Below, piece by piece: positions 42,506 through 51,655 of a DNA stretch of 64,000 nucleotides. The notes below the pieces were generated by a model. It saw only the letters and a program-made list of their open reading frames with translations, did not search any database and was not told the DNA's origin. The position numbers and the translations under genes are program-made. The stretch comes from Phycisphaeraceae bacterium (lineage in GTDB: Bacteria > Planctomycetota > Phycisphaerae > Phycisphaerales > Phycisphaeraceae): positions 1,013,955-1,077,954 of the forward strand of contig JAVKCD010000019.1 in NCBI GenBank assembly GCA_040222855.1, given 5' to 3'. Within the stretch, counting starts at the first letter, position 1. The number at the start of each line of letters is the position of its first letter.

Positions 42506-43496
42506 CCATCACTTCCACACCCCCCGCCAGCGTCCAGGAGGACGGCTGCGCAGGCGATTGAGACACTGCCTCTGCGATCTCCCGCACGATCCGGGCGGAG
42601 AGCCGATCAGCCCGAACTCCTGATTCGAGCAACACACTACGCAGCAACGCTGAAGCCAAAGGGGCTTTAAGCCCAGCCAGCGCAGCAAGATCCGCCCGCA
42701 GTTCGTGTCCCGATGGCGTGAACAAAGATCGCTCCGCCTCTACCCGCGAGGCCATCCACTGAGCCATCTCCCGGAGTTGGTCTGCTGTCTCAAGTGCCCG
42801 CCGATGCCCCTTAGGCCACAGCGTCCGCAGCCCCGGCAACACGTCCGCCCGCAAGCGATTCCGCCTGAGGTGCTGCTTGCTGTTGAGCGGGTCCTCGAAC
42901 CACCGAACCTGATGCCGCTCCAGAAAACCGATGATCTCGGCGTGGGTGATTCCCAGCATCGGCCGCACCACGGCCAGATCGCCCGCCGCCGACTGCCTTG
43001 ACCACGCCATTCCCGCCAGCCCTCTCGGGCCAGCCCCACGCATCAGCCGCATCAGCATGGTTTCGAGCTGATCGTCCGCGTGATGGGCCAAGGCCACCGT
43101 TCGCACCCCGTGCTCTCTCGCGATCGACCGCAGTGCCGCATGGCGCTGCTTCCGGGCCGTCGCTTCGAGATTCCCGCCATGCCGATCCGGGTGAATCGAC
43201 CGCACCGCGTAGTCAGCCCCCCAATCAGTCGCCTGCTGCCTGAGAAACGTGTCCGCCTCGTCAGATTGCTCAGTCAGATGGTGATTGACGTGCGCCACAA
43301 GCACCCGCTGGTGCCAACCTCGCCGACCGGCCAGGGCACACAACGCCCGCAGCAAGGCCTGCGAGTCCCCGCCCCCCGAGCAGGCCACGGCGATCACCGG
43401 CTCAGACCGCGGGTCGAACCCGCAGCGTTCTCGCAGGGCGACCGCCGTCTCACGGACCAGCGGATCGAGCGCAACCTTTGTGGAGTGACCGGCCAT
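42465..43496 (-). CDS. tilS: tRNA(Ile)-lysidine synthase
   Basis: Converts C34 of tRNA-Ile(CAU) to lysidine so that it reads AUA, an essential step. The PP-loop VACSGGGDSQALL marks the ATP-binding N-type ATPase domain; then come AHVNHHL, EATARKQRHAAL, LAHHADDQLETMLMRLMRGAG and GLAGM. About 343 residues from the ATG at 43496, which I prefer over an upstream GTG-containing extension. The C-terminal substrate-binding domain is short, as in compact TilS proteins. It overlaps the end of rsfS. Confidence 0.93.
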   Translation of the reverse strand: MAGHSTKVALDPLVRETAVALRERCGFDPRSEPVIAVACSGGGDSQALLRALCALAGRRGWHQRVLVAHVNHHLTEQSDEADTFLRQQATDWGADYAVRSIHPDRHGGNLEATARKQRHAALRSIAREHGVRTVALAHHADDQLETMLMRLMRGAGPRGLAGMAWSRQSAAGDLAVVRPMLGITHAEIIGFLERHQVRWFEDPLNSKQHLRRNRLRADVLPGLRTLWPKGHRRALETADQLREMAQWMASRVEAERSLFTPSGHELRADLAALAGLKAPLASALLRSVLLESGVRADRLSARIVREIAEAVSQSPAQPSSWTLAGGVEVMVNHRSVVIRRPAS

Positions 43497-43540
43497 GAGC
43501 CCGATAATACGAAGACCCGTGGTTCGTGCCTCGGGAATCG

Positions 43541-44050
43541 ATGCAGGAGTACGGCTTGTCCGTCCAGACCGCCTCACATCAGGATTCTCCCGCCGAGGTC
43601 ACTGAGCTTGTCGTCAATCTCGACGATGCGCCAGGCGAGACCATCGGGCACACGGTGACGGCCGTCCTCGACGCCGGTGCCCTCGACGCCTGGTGGACCC
43701 CGATCGGTATGAAGAAGAACCGCCCGGGGGTCATGCTCTCGGTTCTGGTCCACCCGGTCGATCAGCGCCGTCTTGAAGCCCTGCTCCTTGAACTGACCGG
43801 CTCCTTCGGCGTGCGTACCCGCACGTGGCAACGCACCGTCCTCGACCGCCGGCATGAGACCGTCTTAACACCCTTTGGGGAAGCCCGCGTCAAGATCGGC
43901 TCCCGCGATGGCCAGGACCTGGTCGCTCGGGGCGAACACGAAGACGCAGCTCAACTCGCCCAGCGGTCTGGCACACCCCTGCGTCTGGTTCAGGCCGCCA
44001 TCGACGCCGAAGCCACCTCGCGGTTCCTCACGGCAGGGGGGAAACGGTAG
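43541..44050 (+). CDS. Stand-alone LarC C-terminal-domain (DUF111-like) protein
   Basis: About 169 residues matching the C-terminal part of LarC, the CTP-dependent nickel insertase that makes the NPN cofactor of lactate racemase. The visible motifs are VVNLDDAPGETIGHTVTAVLDAGALDAWWTPIGMKKNRPG, GVRTRTWQRTVLDRRH and TPFGEARVKIGSRDG. Full LarC is roughly 400 residues; the N-terminal half is missing and the bases upstream belong to tilS on the other strand. The ATG at 43541 (alternative GTG 43526) is used. It abuts the next gene directly. No larA, larB or larE is in the window, so its activity is uncertain. Confidence 0.85.
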   Translation: MQEYGLSVQTASHQDSPAEVTELVVNLDDAPGETIGHTVTAVLDAGALDAWWTPIGMKKNRPGVMLSVLVHPVDQRRLEALLLELTGSFGVRTRTWQRTVLDRRHETVLTPFGEARVKIGSRDGQDLVARGEHEDAAQLAQRSGTPLRLVQAAIDAEATSRFLTAGGKR

Positions 44051-44539
44051 ATGGACACCCTCCGCAACTTCCTGCCGGTCGTCGCCATCCTCTTCATCCT
44101 GATGGCGCTCTTTAGCTTCGCTGCCCGTAAGCGCCAGGCCCCGAGGACCCCCGCCCGCGACCAGCTCGAAGACCTCAAGCAGCGCAAAAGCTTCCGCGAT
44201 GATCTGGGCAACCTCATGGTCGAAGTCGAAGAACTCACGCGCCGTTTCAGCAGTCAGATCGACGCCAAGACCGTTCGCCTCGAACGCCTGATCCAGGAGG
44301 CCGAGATCCGCATTGATCAGCTCAACCAGCTCGAAGCCAGGCATGGCCAGAAACCCAGCCCGACTCCATCGACCAGTGACTCGGCGGGCACGCCAGCTTC
44401 AGCCAACCCGATGCAGACACTGACGCGTTCGGTTCACACCCTGGCCGATCAAGGCCACGACCCCGCAGAGATCGCCGAGAAACTCGGTGAGCACATCGGC
44501 AAGGTTGAGCTGATTCTCGCCCTGCGCACCAGCGGCTGA
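44051..44539 (+). CDS. Single-pass membrane protein with coiled coil
   Basis: A 162-residue protein that begins immediately after the LarC-like stop. One N-terminal transmembrane helix (NFLPVVAILFILMALFSFA), a basic stop-transfer segment, a coiled coil (about 37-95; RDDLGNLMVEVEELTRRFSSQID, LERLIQEAEIRIDQL), a Ser/Pro/Thr linker and a C-terminal helical motif (DPAEIAEKLGEHIGKVELILALR) that looks like a small helix-turn-helix. The plan resembles DUF6115/DUF2802-type proteins. The function is unknown; co-translation with the LarC-like gene is likely. Confidence 0.75.
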   Translation: MDTLRNFLPVVAILFILMALFSFAARKRQAPRTPARDQLEDLKQRKSFRDDLGNLMVEVEELTRRFSSQIDAKTVRLERLIQEAEIRIDQLNQLEARHGQKPSPTPSTSDSAGTPASANPMQTLTRSVHTLADQGHDPAEIAEKLGEHIGKVELILALRTSG

Positions 44540-44675
44540 CGCTGATTCGTACCACTTTTCGGCCAACTCGGTCTCAGCGATATCCACCTTCTCGTTGCCA
44601 ACTTCAGTTACGGCACGCCGTGCCTGAGCCGACCTCGATCATCATCCTCTTCATAGGCTGTATGGTCGTGGTTCG

Positions 44676-45878
44676 CTATCGCGACTCAATCCACTGACGA
44701 AGGGCTGATCGCTTCCGTGACCATCCGTCATCGAGTCGCTCCGTGATGAATCCGGCATAAGCTCGATCGATCCACGCCGCCAGGTCCAGGATCAACTCAA
44801 ACCGCTTGTTGATCCGCCCTCGCTCATCTTCGACATCCTCGATCTCGGGCAGCAGTGTGCTGCTCACCGACATCATCTCGGCGTTCATCGTCATCTCCCA
44901 GTGTGATTCGCCATCCGAGACCAGCAGCCCGGCTTTGCGCGGCCACTTGCCCTTCCGCAGCGCCTCGCCCGCCTCGCCCAGGCGCGTTGGCGTATCAACG
45001 CGCAGCATCTGCTTGCCCGCCAACCCCCACGCGCACTCCATATCCAGCGCTTTGGTGATCGCGACGAAGCCCTGGGGCTGATCCACCTTGTCCCCCGGTC
45101 GCTTGGCCAGATCAATCGCGCCTTGCGCTGACTCAAACCGATGCCAGAGCCACAGCAGCCACTCATCACCCAGAAAATCGCGAAGATCGACGGCCTTCGC
45201 CATCCACGGCACCGGCGGGCCCGATCGCTTCGGCCCCGTCATAGCATGCTCGTTCCCACTCGGCGGACCGGTAAACGCTGACGGCTGCGCATCCTCCAGA
45301 TCACGCTTGCCTCCACGCTTGCCCATCACATGCTCCGCGAGTTTTCCGGCCGTCAAAGGCACCATCCGGATCGCAAACGCATTCGTCAGCAGCGACACCG
45401 CCACATCCGATGTGCCCTTCGCCGCCGTACCTAGCAAGACCTCACCCCGCGACAGGTCCCAGAGAAACGGCACCGACTTAGACTTGCGGAACTTCCCCGC
45501 AGCGCGCTCCTGACTGATCTGATGCTCGGCCATCTCGTCCGCGCTCGCAGGAGGTTCGCCCATCCCAGCAGGCATTGCGTTCATCCGCTCATAAGCCTTA
45601 CGCAGCTCACTGGGCGGGTTGTGCGTATCAATCCGGATCGATGCCAGCAGCAACGGACGACTCGGCTTGCCCCAACCAATCTTCTCCAGCGAAAACTGCG
45701 TGTCCAGCAGGTGCTCTGCCGTGACAAACCCGACCTCAGGCTCGCGAGCGTCCGGCACCGCAGACGCCACGAAAGCGTGCTCCTCCAGGATCGACACCGC
45801 CACATCATCCACGCTCTTGGGTGCGTCCCCTTCGACCAGATACCGACAAAACGTCACACGACCGGAAGTCAACGACAT
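44676..45878 (-). CDS. RdgC-like recombination-associated protein
   Basis: A 400-residue cytoplasmic protein. N-terminal segment MSLTSGRVTFCRYLVEG, a central FLWDLSRGEVLLGTAAKG...LLTNAFAIRMVPLTAGKLAE and GDEWLLWLWHRFES fit the pattern of the RdgC family in bacteria outside gammaproteobacteria. The C-terminal RINKRFELILDLAAWIDRAYAGFITERL also fits. RdgC forms DNA-encircling dimers that limit RecA. The match is from remembered motif patterns and is moderate. The ATG at 45878 was chosen over a longer GTG-initiated frame. Confidence 0.6.
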   Translation of the reverse strand: MSLTSGRVTFCRYLVEGDAPKSVDDVAVSILEEHAFVASAVPDAREPEVGFVTAEHLLDTQFSLEKIGWGKPSRPLLLASIRIDTHNPPSELRKAYERMNAMPAGMGEPPASADEMAEHQISQERAAGKFRKSKSVPFLWDLSRGEVLLGTAAKGTSDVAVSLLTNAFAIRMVPLTAGKLAEHVMGKRGGKRDLEDAQPSAFTGPPSGNEHAMTGPKRSGPPVPWMAKAVDLRDFLGDEWLLWLWHRFESAQGAIDLAKRPGDKVDQPQGFVAITKALDMECAWGLAGKQMLRVDTPTRLGEAGEALRKGKWPRKAGLLVSDGESHWEMTMNAEMMSVSSTLLPEIEDVEDERGRINKRFELILDLAAWIDRAYAGFITERLDDGWSRKRSALRQWIESR

Positions 45879-45971
45879 ACAAACATCTCTATGGCTGAGG
45901 GGTGAGTAAAAGTAAGCAAAACAGCACACAACCGAGACTGACAAGGCATCACGGCGATAGGTAGGGAGGGG

Positions 45972-47207
45972 CTAGACCTTGGCCTGATCGCCACTCGAAC
46001 GAGCCGCCATCAACGGTCGGTGTTCCGTAGGAACCCAACGCAGGGCCAATCGGCCGAGACCGATGACGCCGAGTGCCCCCAGGCTCCACCACGGCTGCCG
46101 ACCATCCACGAACCCCGCATACGCCATCGGGCTCGCCACGATCACGGTCACCAGACATACCCGCCACGCCATCCGCAGTTCCATTACCCGAGGCGGGGGA
46201 ACCACACAGATCAGCACATACGCCGGGAACAGCAATCCATACGCCAACAAGAACAAGCGATAGCCCAGTTCGATCCGCTCACCGCGCAACTCCAGCGGGG
46301 CACCGTACACCCAAAAACCCGCCGCCGCCGCGACGATCGAGAAGACCATCACTCGAAACACGCCGTGCCCCCCACGCCGACTTGTCACCTCGTGCAGATG
46401 CAGACCCACGGTGTACGCCGTCTGCCCGCACACATGAATCCCCAGCCAGAGTACCACCGCAGTTGGCAACACCACCGGTCCTTCGGCAGCAAACAGGTCC
46501 ACGACATACGGCGCATAAAACACCGACAGAACGATCATCACCGCGAAGAGCCCGCCAAAGCCGATCGCAAAAGCCAGCTTCCCTGCCGACACCGAGCACC
46601 GCTCTCGAACCCGATGGAATGTCAGGTCGAGATACGGACAGAGCAAAAACCCGCCCGCCATCACCGGTAGCAACCACAGCATCGACACCGCACGTTCACC
46701 CGTGATCGCCAGATCAACTATCGCCCCCGGCTCCGGTGCCCGCTGGAGAAACAGCCCCACCACCGCGACGGACACACCCACCAGCGCCAACCCCAACCAG
46801 GCCACGCTAACGATCGACCACACCGCCAGCCCCCACACCACCGCACCCAGCGCGACAGTTCCCAAGGCCCAGGTCCATCCAAACAAAGGCAGGATCAGGC
46901 ACGTCACCCCGAAGGCGTGGAACATGATCGTCACATCCGAAAACCCCATCCCCGCCCGTCGATGAAGCCCGACAAACGCTTCGCTTCGTTGAGCGGAGGT
47001 CACCCACCACGCAAACGCCGCAGCACCCAGCATGTTCGGCACAGCAAAGGCGAGAAAACCGAGCAAGCCGTGGTCTCGCACCAGCATTACCGGCAGGAAC
47101 ATGCCGATCACCCACGTCCATGACGCCGCCAGCATCCCTGCCCACGCCAGCGTCATCCACAACGGAGCATGTCCCCGGTCTGTCTGTTCAGTTGACTCTC
47201 GCGTCAT
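45972..47207 (-). CDS. Polytopic membrane protein of unknown function
   Basis: A 411-residue protein with about eleven hydrophobic segments, for example WMTLAWAGMLAASWTWVIGMFLPVML, FLAFAVPNMLGAAAFAWW, ALGTVALGAVVWGLAVWSIVSVAWLGLALVGVSVAVVG and LFLLAYGLLFPAYVLICVVPP. The arrangement is permease-like (it recalls purine-cytosine permease and APC-type folds), but no diagnostic motif was found. It starts with ATG at 47207 in the minus-strand run dnaN-iscX-DUF4442-this gene, with short gaps, so it could be co-transcribed. Confidence 0.8.
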   Translation of the reverse strand: MTRESTEQTDRGHAPLWMTLAWAGMLAASWTWVIGMFLPVMLVRDHGLLGFLAFAVPNMLGAAAFAWWVTSAQRSEAFVGLHRRAGMGFSDVTIMFHAFGVTCLILPLFGWTWALGTVALGAVVWGLAVWSIVSVAWLGLALVGVSVAVVGLFLQRAPEPGAIVDLAITGERAVSMLWLLPVMAGGFLLCPYLDLTFHRVRERCSVSAGKLAFAIGFGGLFAVMIVLSVFYAPYVVDLFAAEGPVVLPTAVVLWLGIHVCGQTAYTVGLHLHEVTSRRGGHGVFRVMVFSIVAAAAGFWVYGAPLELRGERIELGYRLFLLAYGLLFPAYVLICVVPPPRVMELRMAWRVCLVTVIVASPMAYAGFVDGRQPWWSLGALGVIGLGRLALRWVPTEHRPLMAARSSGDQAKV

Positions 47208-47235
47208 GGTGTCTCGGTGGTGGCGCTGTCAGTGC

Positions 47236-47880
47236 TCAAGGTTGACCGTTGCTCTCAGGCCTCGCGTCCCGTCGAGTCACCAGCTTCAGCTTACGACTCC
47301 GGGCCTGAGTCTTAGGCGTCACATGGAATGTCGCCACACTCTGACCCACCCGACGCTCCTTCTCATCCCCGGACGTCACCATCTGCAGGATCTGCATATC
47401 CACCGTCAGATTGAACTCCTGACCGGTCGCCAGCAACTCGTCGATGTCCTGGTGGGGTGTGATCCGATACACCGCAGGGCCGAAACACGGCCGCCGAAAC
47501 GTGTACTCGAGATGCTTGCACACCACCGTGTAATCCGCCCCGCACTTCTCAAACACATACATCCCGCCCGCCACCTCAGCGTTGCCCAGCAGCGCCCCGC
47601 CCGCCATCGCGTTGTACCAGTTCCGGTTGAACCGACGAAACGGCAGGATCGCCGAAAAACTGTTCTCATCACCCCTCAAAAAACGGATGCCACTCCGGTA
47701 CGCCAACGGCAGGAACATCATCGAAAACAACTTCTGCCAGAAACGATTGCGTGTGGATAACCGCGACAGCCTCGCCTCCCACCGGTGATACAGCCGCGTC
47801 CACCAACCCTCCTCCTGCGCACGCTCCTCCGGCACAGTTGTTACCGCCGCCGGAGGCTCTTGAACAGGACAATCTGACAT
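47236..47880 (-). CDS. DUF4442-like hotdog-fold protein
   Basis: A 214-residue cytoplasmic protein resembling the DUF4442 family of hotdog thioesterase-like proteins. The key section is FNRNWYNAMAGGALLGNAEVAGGMYVF, and the second half includes VVCKHLEYTFRRPCFGPAVYRI. Hotdog proteins of this type often act on acyl-CoA or acyl-ACP. The N terminus is an acidic/Pro head of about 40 residues. The ATG is at 47880. It lies in the dnaN minus-strand run; a specific role is not known. Confidence 0.65.
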   Translation of the reverse strand: MSDCPVQEPPAAVTTVPEERAQEEGWWTRLYHRWEARLSRLSTRNRFWQKLFSMMFLPLAYRSGIRFLRGDENSFSAILPFRRFNRNWYNAMAGGALLGNAEVAGGMYVFEKCGADYTVVCKHLEYTFRRPCFGPAVYRITPHQDIDELLATGQEFNLTVDMQILQMVTSGDEKERRVGQSVATFHVTPKTQARSRKLKLVTRRDARPESNGQP

Positions 47881-47926
47881 TTGCCTACTTTACTCGACAC
47901 GACCCGGTGCATCCCGCCATCAACGC

Positions 47927-48193
47927 TCAGCGGAACGGATTGTTCGGACGAAAACCCGGTCGGTCCTCCTCGTCCCCCGAGATTTCCTGATTTTCCTCGA
48001 CCCACAGCGACTGGATCGCTTCAAGGATCTGCTCGTTTACTCGGTGGTCCGGGTCCGCCTCGAAACCCTCCAGGCCCTCCACCAGCTTCCGCAACTCAGG
48101 AAAGCTGATGACTGCCGGATCCCGGTCCGGATGCGCTTCGACCAGACCCAGCGCGATGTCCTCAAAATCTGTCCAGCCGAAGGTCTCGTCCAT
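47927..48193 (-). CDS. iscX: Fe-S cluster assembly protein IscX
   Basis: An 88-residue acidic protein. FGWTDFEDIALGLVEAHPDRDP, FPELRKLVEGLEGFEADPDHRVNEQILEAIQSLWVEE matches IscX, a regulator and iron-binding partner of the cysteine desulfurase IscS. The C-terminal tail (GDEEDRPGFRPNNPFR) is longer than usual. Starts at 48193, 48199 (ATG) and 48202 (GTG) are all possible; I chose the one giving MDETFGW, closest to the family start. It follows dnaN by 14 bases. No iscS or iscU is in the window. Confidence 0.88.
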   Translation of the reverse strand: MDETFGWTDFEDIALGLVEAHPDRDPAVISFPELRKLVEGLEGFEADPDHRVNEQILEAIQSLWVEENQEISGDEEDRPGFRPNNPFR

Positions 48194-48207
48194 GCCCATC
48201 ACTCGCG

Positions 48208-49314
48208 TCAGGTCAGGCTCACGGGCATGACAACGTACAGAAAGTGACTCTCGGTCTTCATCACGCCCGGCTTGTTCGCCGCTTTGAGCTCAAGGGTGAC
48301 CTTCTCACTATCCACGACCTTGAGCGCATCCAGGATGTACGCCGGGTTGAACCCGATCTCAACCGGCTCACCGCTGTAGCTCGACAACTCCGACTTGATC
48401 TCCGCCTCACCCATTTCTGGGGCACGGCTCGTAAGCGTCAACCCACTCTCATCAAACGCCATCCGCACGCCCTTGGACTCTTCATTGGTCAGCAGAGCCG
48501 CACGACGCACCGCCGACACCAGCACATCCGTGCTGACCTCAGCCTTCTTGTCGCCATCCTTCGGGATCACGTCCTGATAAGGCGGGAAGTTCCCCTCCAC
48601 CAGATTCGACACGAGCACCGCCTGATCCGTCGCGAAGAAGATCTGGTTGTCAGCAATCCGGCACCGCACCGTCTGCTCCGGGTCATCAAACAGCTTCAGC
48701 AGCAGATTCAAGGCCTTGGTCGGAACGATCGCCGACCGCGTCTCTCCCGAACCACCCTTGCACGAGCCCTTGGCCAGTGCCAGCCGGTGACCATCCGTCG
48801 CCACCACCGATAGCTTGTTGCCCGTCCGCTCCAGCAGCACGCCATTGATCGCGTACCGACTGTTTTCCCGAGCCGTCGCAAATATCGTCATCGCGATCAG
48901 CCGATGCAGGTCCGAAGCACCGATCTCAAAATCAGCATCCCCCTTGAACACTGGTACCGCAGCAAAATCCGCCACCGGATACCCAAAGACCTTGAAACGA
49001 CTGTCCTTACCCGTGATCACCGCTGACTCTTCATCCGTGGCGATCTCGATCGTCGGGTCAATCGACTCCCGCACGATCTGCCCCAGCTTGTCCGCCGGAA
49101 TCAACGCCTCCCCAGCCTCAGCGACCTCGATCCGCTCGGTCTTGAGCGTCACCGTCACCTCAGTATCCGTGCCCACCAGCGTCAGCATCGGCGGGCTCGC
49201 CTCCGCCGTCAGCTTCACGCACCGCAGCACCGGCTTAGGCGTACGACTCAAAACAACGCCCGATACCGTGTTGAGTGCCTCGACCAGGGCTCCCCGATCG
49301 CAAATGACCTTCAT
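48208..49314 (-). CDS. dnaN: DNA polymerase III beta subunit (sliding clamp)
   Basis: A 368-residue ring subunit that tethers polymerase III to DNA. Start MKVICDRGALVEALNTVSGVV, then the three-domain clamp pattern with YAINGVLLE, SVVATDGHRLALAK, VPTKALNLL, VEGNFPPYQDVIP and the C-terminal FLYVVMPVSL that lines the partner-binding pocket. The ATG is at 49314. No dnaA, recF or gyrB neighbours are seen, so it is not in the usual origin cluster. It is divergent from the flippase gene, with 168 bases between the starts. Confidence 0.97.
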   Translation of the reverse strand: MKVICDRGALVEALNTVSGVVLSRTPKPVLRCVKLTAEASPPMLTLVGTDTEVTVTLKTERIEVAEAGEALIPADKLGQIVRESIDPTIEIATDEESAVITGKDSRFKVFGYPVADFAAVPVFKGDADFEIGASDLHRLIAMTIFATARENSRYAINGVLLERTGNKLSVVATDGHRLALAKGSCKGGSGETRSAIVPTKALNLLLKLFDDPEQTVRCRIADNQIFFATDQAVLVSNLVEGNFPPYQDVIPKDGDKKAEVSTDVLVSAVRRAALLTNEESKGVRMAFDESGLTLTSRAPEMGEAEIKSELSSYSGEPVEIGFNPAYILDALKVVDSEKVTLELKAANKPGVMKTESHFLYVVMPVSLT

Positions 49315-49482
49315 GGGACGAATCCTCTTTTAAACCTGTGGAACACCGAAAACTAGCCGCTCCAGCCCGCCCCGGCAAACCGAGCGGACCTCAACGCCGT
49401 AGCTATCCTTAAACCCCACCCCTGCCGATGATACCGATGTACGCCCCAACCGGCCCCTCCTCAGCGCCGCCAGCACACCCGC

Positions 49483-51042
49483 ATGCCCGATAACCCCGCA
49501 CAATCCGCCCCCATCGAGCCTGCGGACTCATGGTCTCGCCGAACCAAGGACCGTCTCACCGAGCTGCCGGGCATGTATATCCTCAAAGGCGGGGGCCTCC
49601 GTGCCGCCGCCCTCAAAGGTTCCATCTGGTCCGTCGCGGGTGCAGCCGTTGCCATATTGCTCCGACTCGGCTCCAACCTTGCCCTCGCCTGGATGCTCTT
49701 CCCAGAGGCCTTCGGTCTCGCCCAGCTCATCAGCGTCGTCATCACCGGACTTCAGATGTTTTCCGACGTAGGCATCGGACCCGCCATCACCCAGAACCGC
49801 CGCGGTGACGATCCCATTTTCCTCAATACCGCCTGGACCATCCAGATCATCCGCGGCGTCATCCTGTCCCTCATCTCAATGGTCCTGGCCTGGCCTATGG
49901 CCATCTTCTTCAACGAGCCCATGCTGGCTCAGCTTATCCCCGTCGCAGGGCTAACTGCCATGGCCGCCGGATTCCAGTCCACCGCGGTACACCGGGCGAC
50001 CCGCCACCTCCAGATCGGTCGCCTGACCGCCTTCCAGCTCGTCGGGCAGCTCGCCGGTGCCATCGCCATGGTCACCTGGGCTCTGGTGGATCGCTCAGTC
50101 TGGGCTCTGGTTGCAGGCCCGCTCATCGGCGTGTCCATCAGCTCGGCCCTGAGCTTCATCATGCTCAAAGGACACCCTCACAGACTTGTCATCAACCGCG
50201 AAGCCCTCAGTGAACTCACGAAGTTCGGGAAATGGATCTTCGCCAGCACCGTCGTCACATTCTTCGGCCTTACCGCCGATCGCATCGTCCTGGGCAAACT
50301 CGTCGACCCCGGCACCCTGGGCGTCTATGGCATCGCCCTGGGTCTTGTGATGATGTGTGTCCAGCTAGTTACCCGTATCGATCGTGGGGTCTTCTTCCCA
50401 GCTTTCGCCAAAGCCCAGGGCGACCACCAGCGTCTGGCCGACATGGTCAACCAGGTCCGCTTGCCCCTGCTCTTCGGCTCCGGACTCATCACCTTCCTGG
50501 CGATCGTCCTCGCTAAGCCCGTGATTACCCTCCTCTACGACGATCGATACCTCGAGGCCGGAGCGATGGCCCAAATCCTCGCGTTGCTGATCTTCATCCA
50601 GGTCAGCGAAAGCAACCTTGGTTCACTCCTGCTTTCCCTAGGCCGAAGTCGCGCCCTTTTCGCTGGCAACCTGATAAAAATCCTCACCTTTGCCGCTTTC
50701 GTCCTCCCCGCTCATCAACTGGTAGGCACCGTTGGCGTCATCGCCGCCCTCATCCTCTCTGACATCGCCCGACACGCCGTCACGACCACGCTTGCCATCC
50801 GTGCCCGCGTCCTCGACCTTCGAATGGACATCGCTCTCCAACTCCTGACACTCTCGGCCACCATGGCCCTCGTCCTTCTGCTCACAGTTGATCCCTCACT
50901 CCTCGCCGAAACGAACGCCCCCTCAATTTTCCTGGCCGCCACCCTCACCACACTCGCCGCCTATGCCCTCACCATCCCGATGGTGATCTATCCAATCATC
51001 CGAAAACGTCGAAACAGGCCACCAGATTCCAGCTGTTCCTGA
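49483..51042 (+). CDS. Polysaccharide-type flippase (oligosaccharide transporter)
   Basis: A 519-residue membrane protein with about 12-14 hydrophobic segments, matching lipopolysaccharide/O-antigen flippases (Wzx/MATE-like MOP superfamily). It shows LKGSIWSVAGAAVAILLRLGSNLALAWMLFPEAFGLAQLI at the N terminus and LGKLVDPGTLGVYGIALGLV in the middle. It would move lipid-linked glycans across the inner membrane. No glycosyltransferase cluster surrounds it, so the substrate is unknown. The ATG at 49483 gives a Pro/Ser head before the first helix. Confidence 0.88.
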   Translation: MPDNPAQSAPIEPADSWSRRTKDRLTELPGMYILKGGGLRAAALKGSIWSVAGAAVAILLRLGSNLALAWMLFPEAFGLAQLISVVITGLQMFSDVGIGPAITQNRRGDDPIFLNTAWTIQIIRGVILSLISMVLAWPMAIFFNEPMLAQLIPVAGLTAMAAGFQSTAVHRATRHLQIGRLTAFQLVGQLAGAIAMVTWALVDRSVWALVAGPLIGVSISSALSFIMLKGHPHRLVINREALSELTKFGKWIFASTVVTFFGLTADRIVLGKLVDPGTLGVYGIALGLVMMCVQLVTRIDRGVFFPAFAKAQGDHQRLADMVNQVRLPLLFGSGLITFLAIVLAKPVITLLYDDRYLEAGAMAQILALLIFIQVSESNLGSLLLSLGRSRALFAGNLIKILTFAAFVLPAHQLVGTVGVIAALILSDIARHAVTTTLAIRARVLDLRMDIALQLLTLSATMALVLLLTVDPSLLAETNAPSIFLAATLTTLAAYALTIPMVIYPIIRKRRNRPPDSSCS

Positions 51043-51335
51043 TCCTCTGACAGACACTCGTGGGCACGGCCGGGCTGCAAGATCAAGATAGGGGACGGAC
51101 CACATCCTGCCCAAGGCGAACGTCTCGAATCCATCGCAGCCGATCAAAACACCATGGCCAGCGACCTTTGAGACCATCGGATGAACCCTCCTAAAATTTG
51201 GCAAAACAATAACGAACCAACCAGGTTGCCACGACGGCCCCACAGCTCATCCACTACCCGCCCCCTCTACCCCTTGCACCCCCCCCCGACCCCCGCTACA
51301 CTACGCGGCTCGCTACCCCAAGCCAGAGGCGTCCT

Positions 51336-51611
51336 ATGCCCAAAATGAAGACACATAAAGGCCTCCTCAAGCGTGTGAAAATCACCGCCAAAGGACGCGT
51401 GAAGTTCCGACCCGTCGGCACCTCGCATCTCAACTCCGGCCTCACCGGCGAGCAGATGCGAAAGCGCCGTCAGCAGAACTTTGCCAAAAAAGGCGACATT
51501 AAACGCCTCTCCAAGATGCTCCACCAGCCGGTCCGCTCCATCGAGTACATCGAGCAGGCTGATGCCGACAGGGTCCGTGAAAAGGCCAAAGCCAGCGGAG
51601 ATTCCAAGTAA
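51336..51611 (+). CDS. rpmI: 50S ribosomal protein bL35
   Basis: A 91-residue protein starting MPKMKTHKGLLKRVKITAKGRVKFRPVG, followed by NSGLTGEQMRKRRQQ, as in bL35. It has a C-terminal extension of about 25 residues (EYIEQADADRVREKAKASGDSK) compared with the common ~65. The ATG is at 51336. rplT follows 44 bases later, the usual order, but infC is not upstream. Confidence 0.95.
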   Translation: MPKMKTHKGLLKRVKITAKGRVKFRPVGTSHLNSGLTGEQMRKRRQQNFAKKGDIKRLSKMLHQPVRSIEYIEQADADRVREKAKASGDSK

Positions 51612-51655
51612 AGCCTTAACTGACACGCACTTGCGTGTCCTGACGGAGATTCGCC

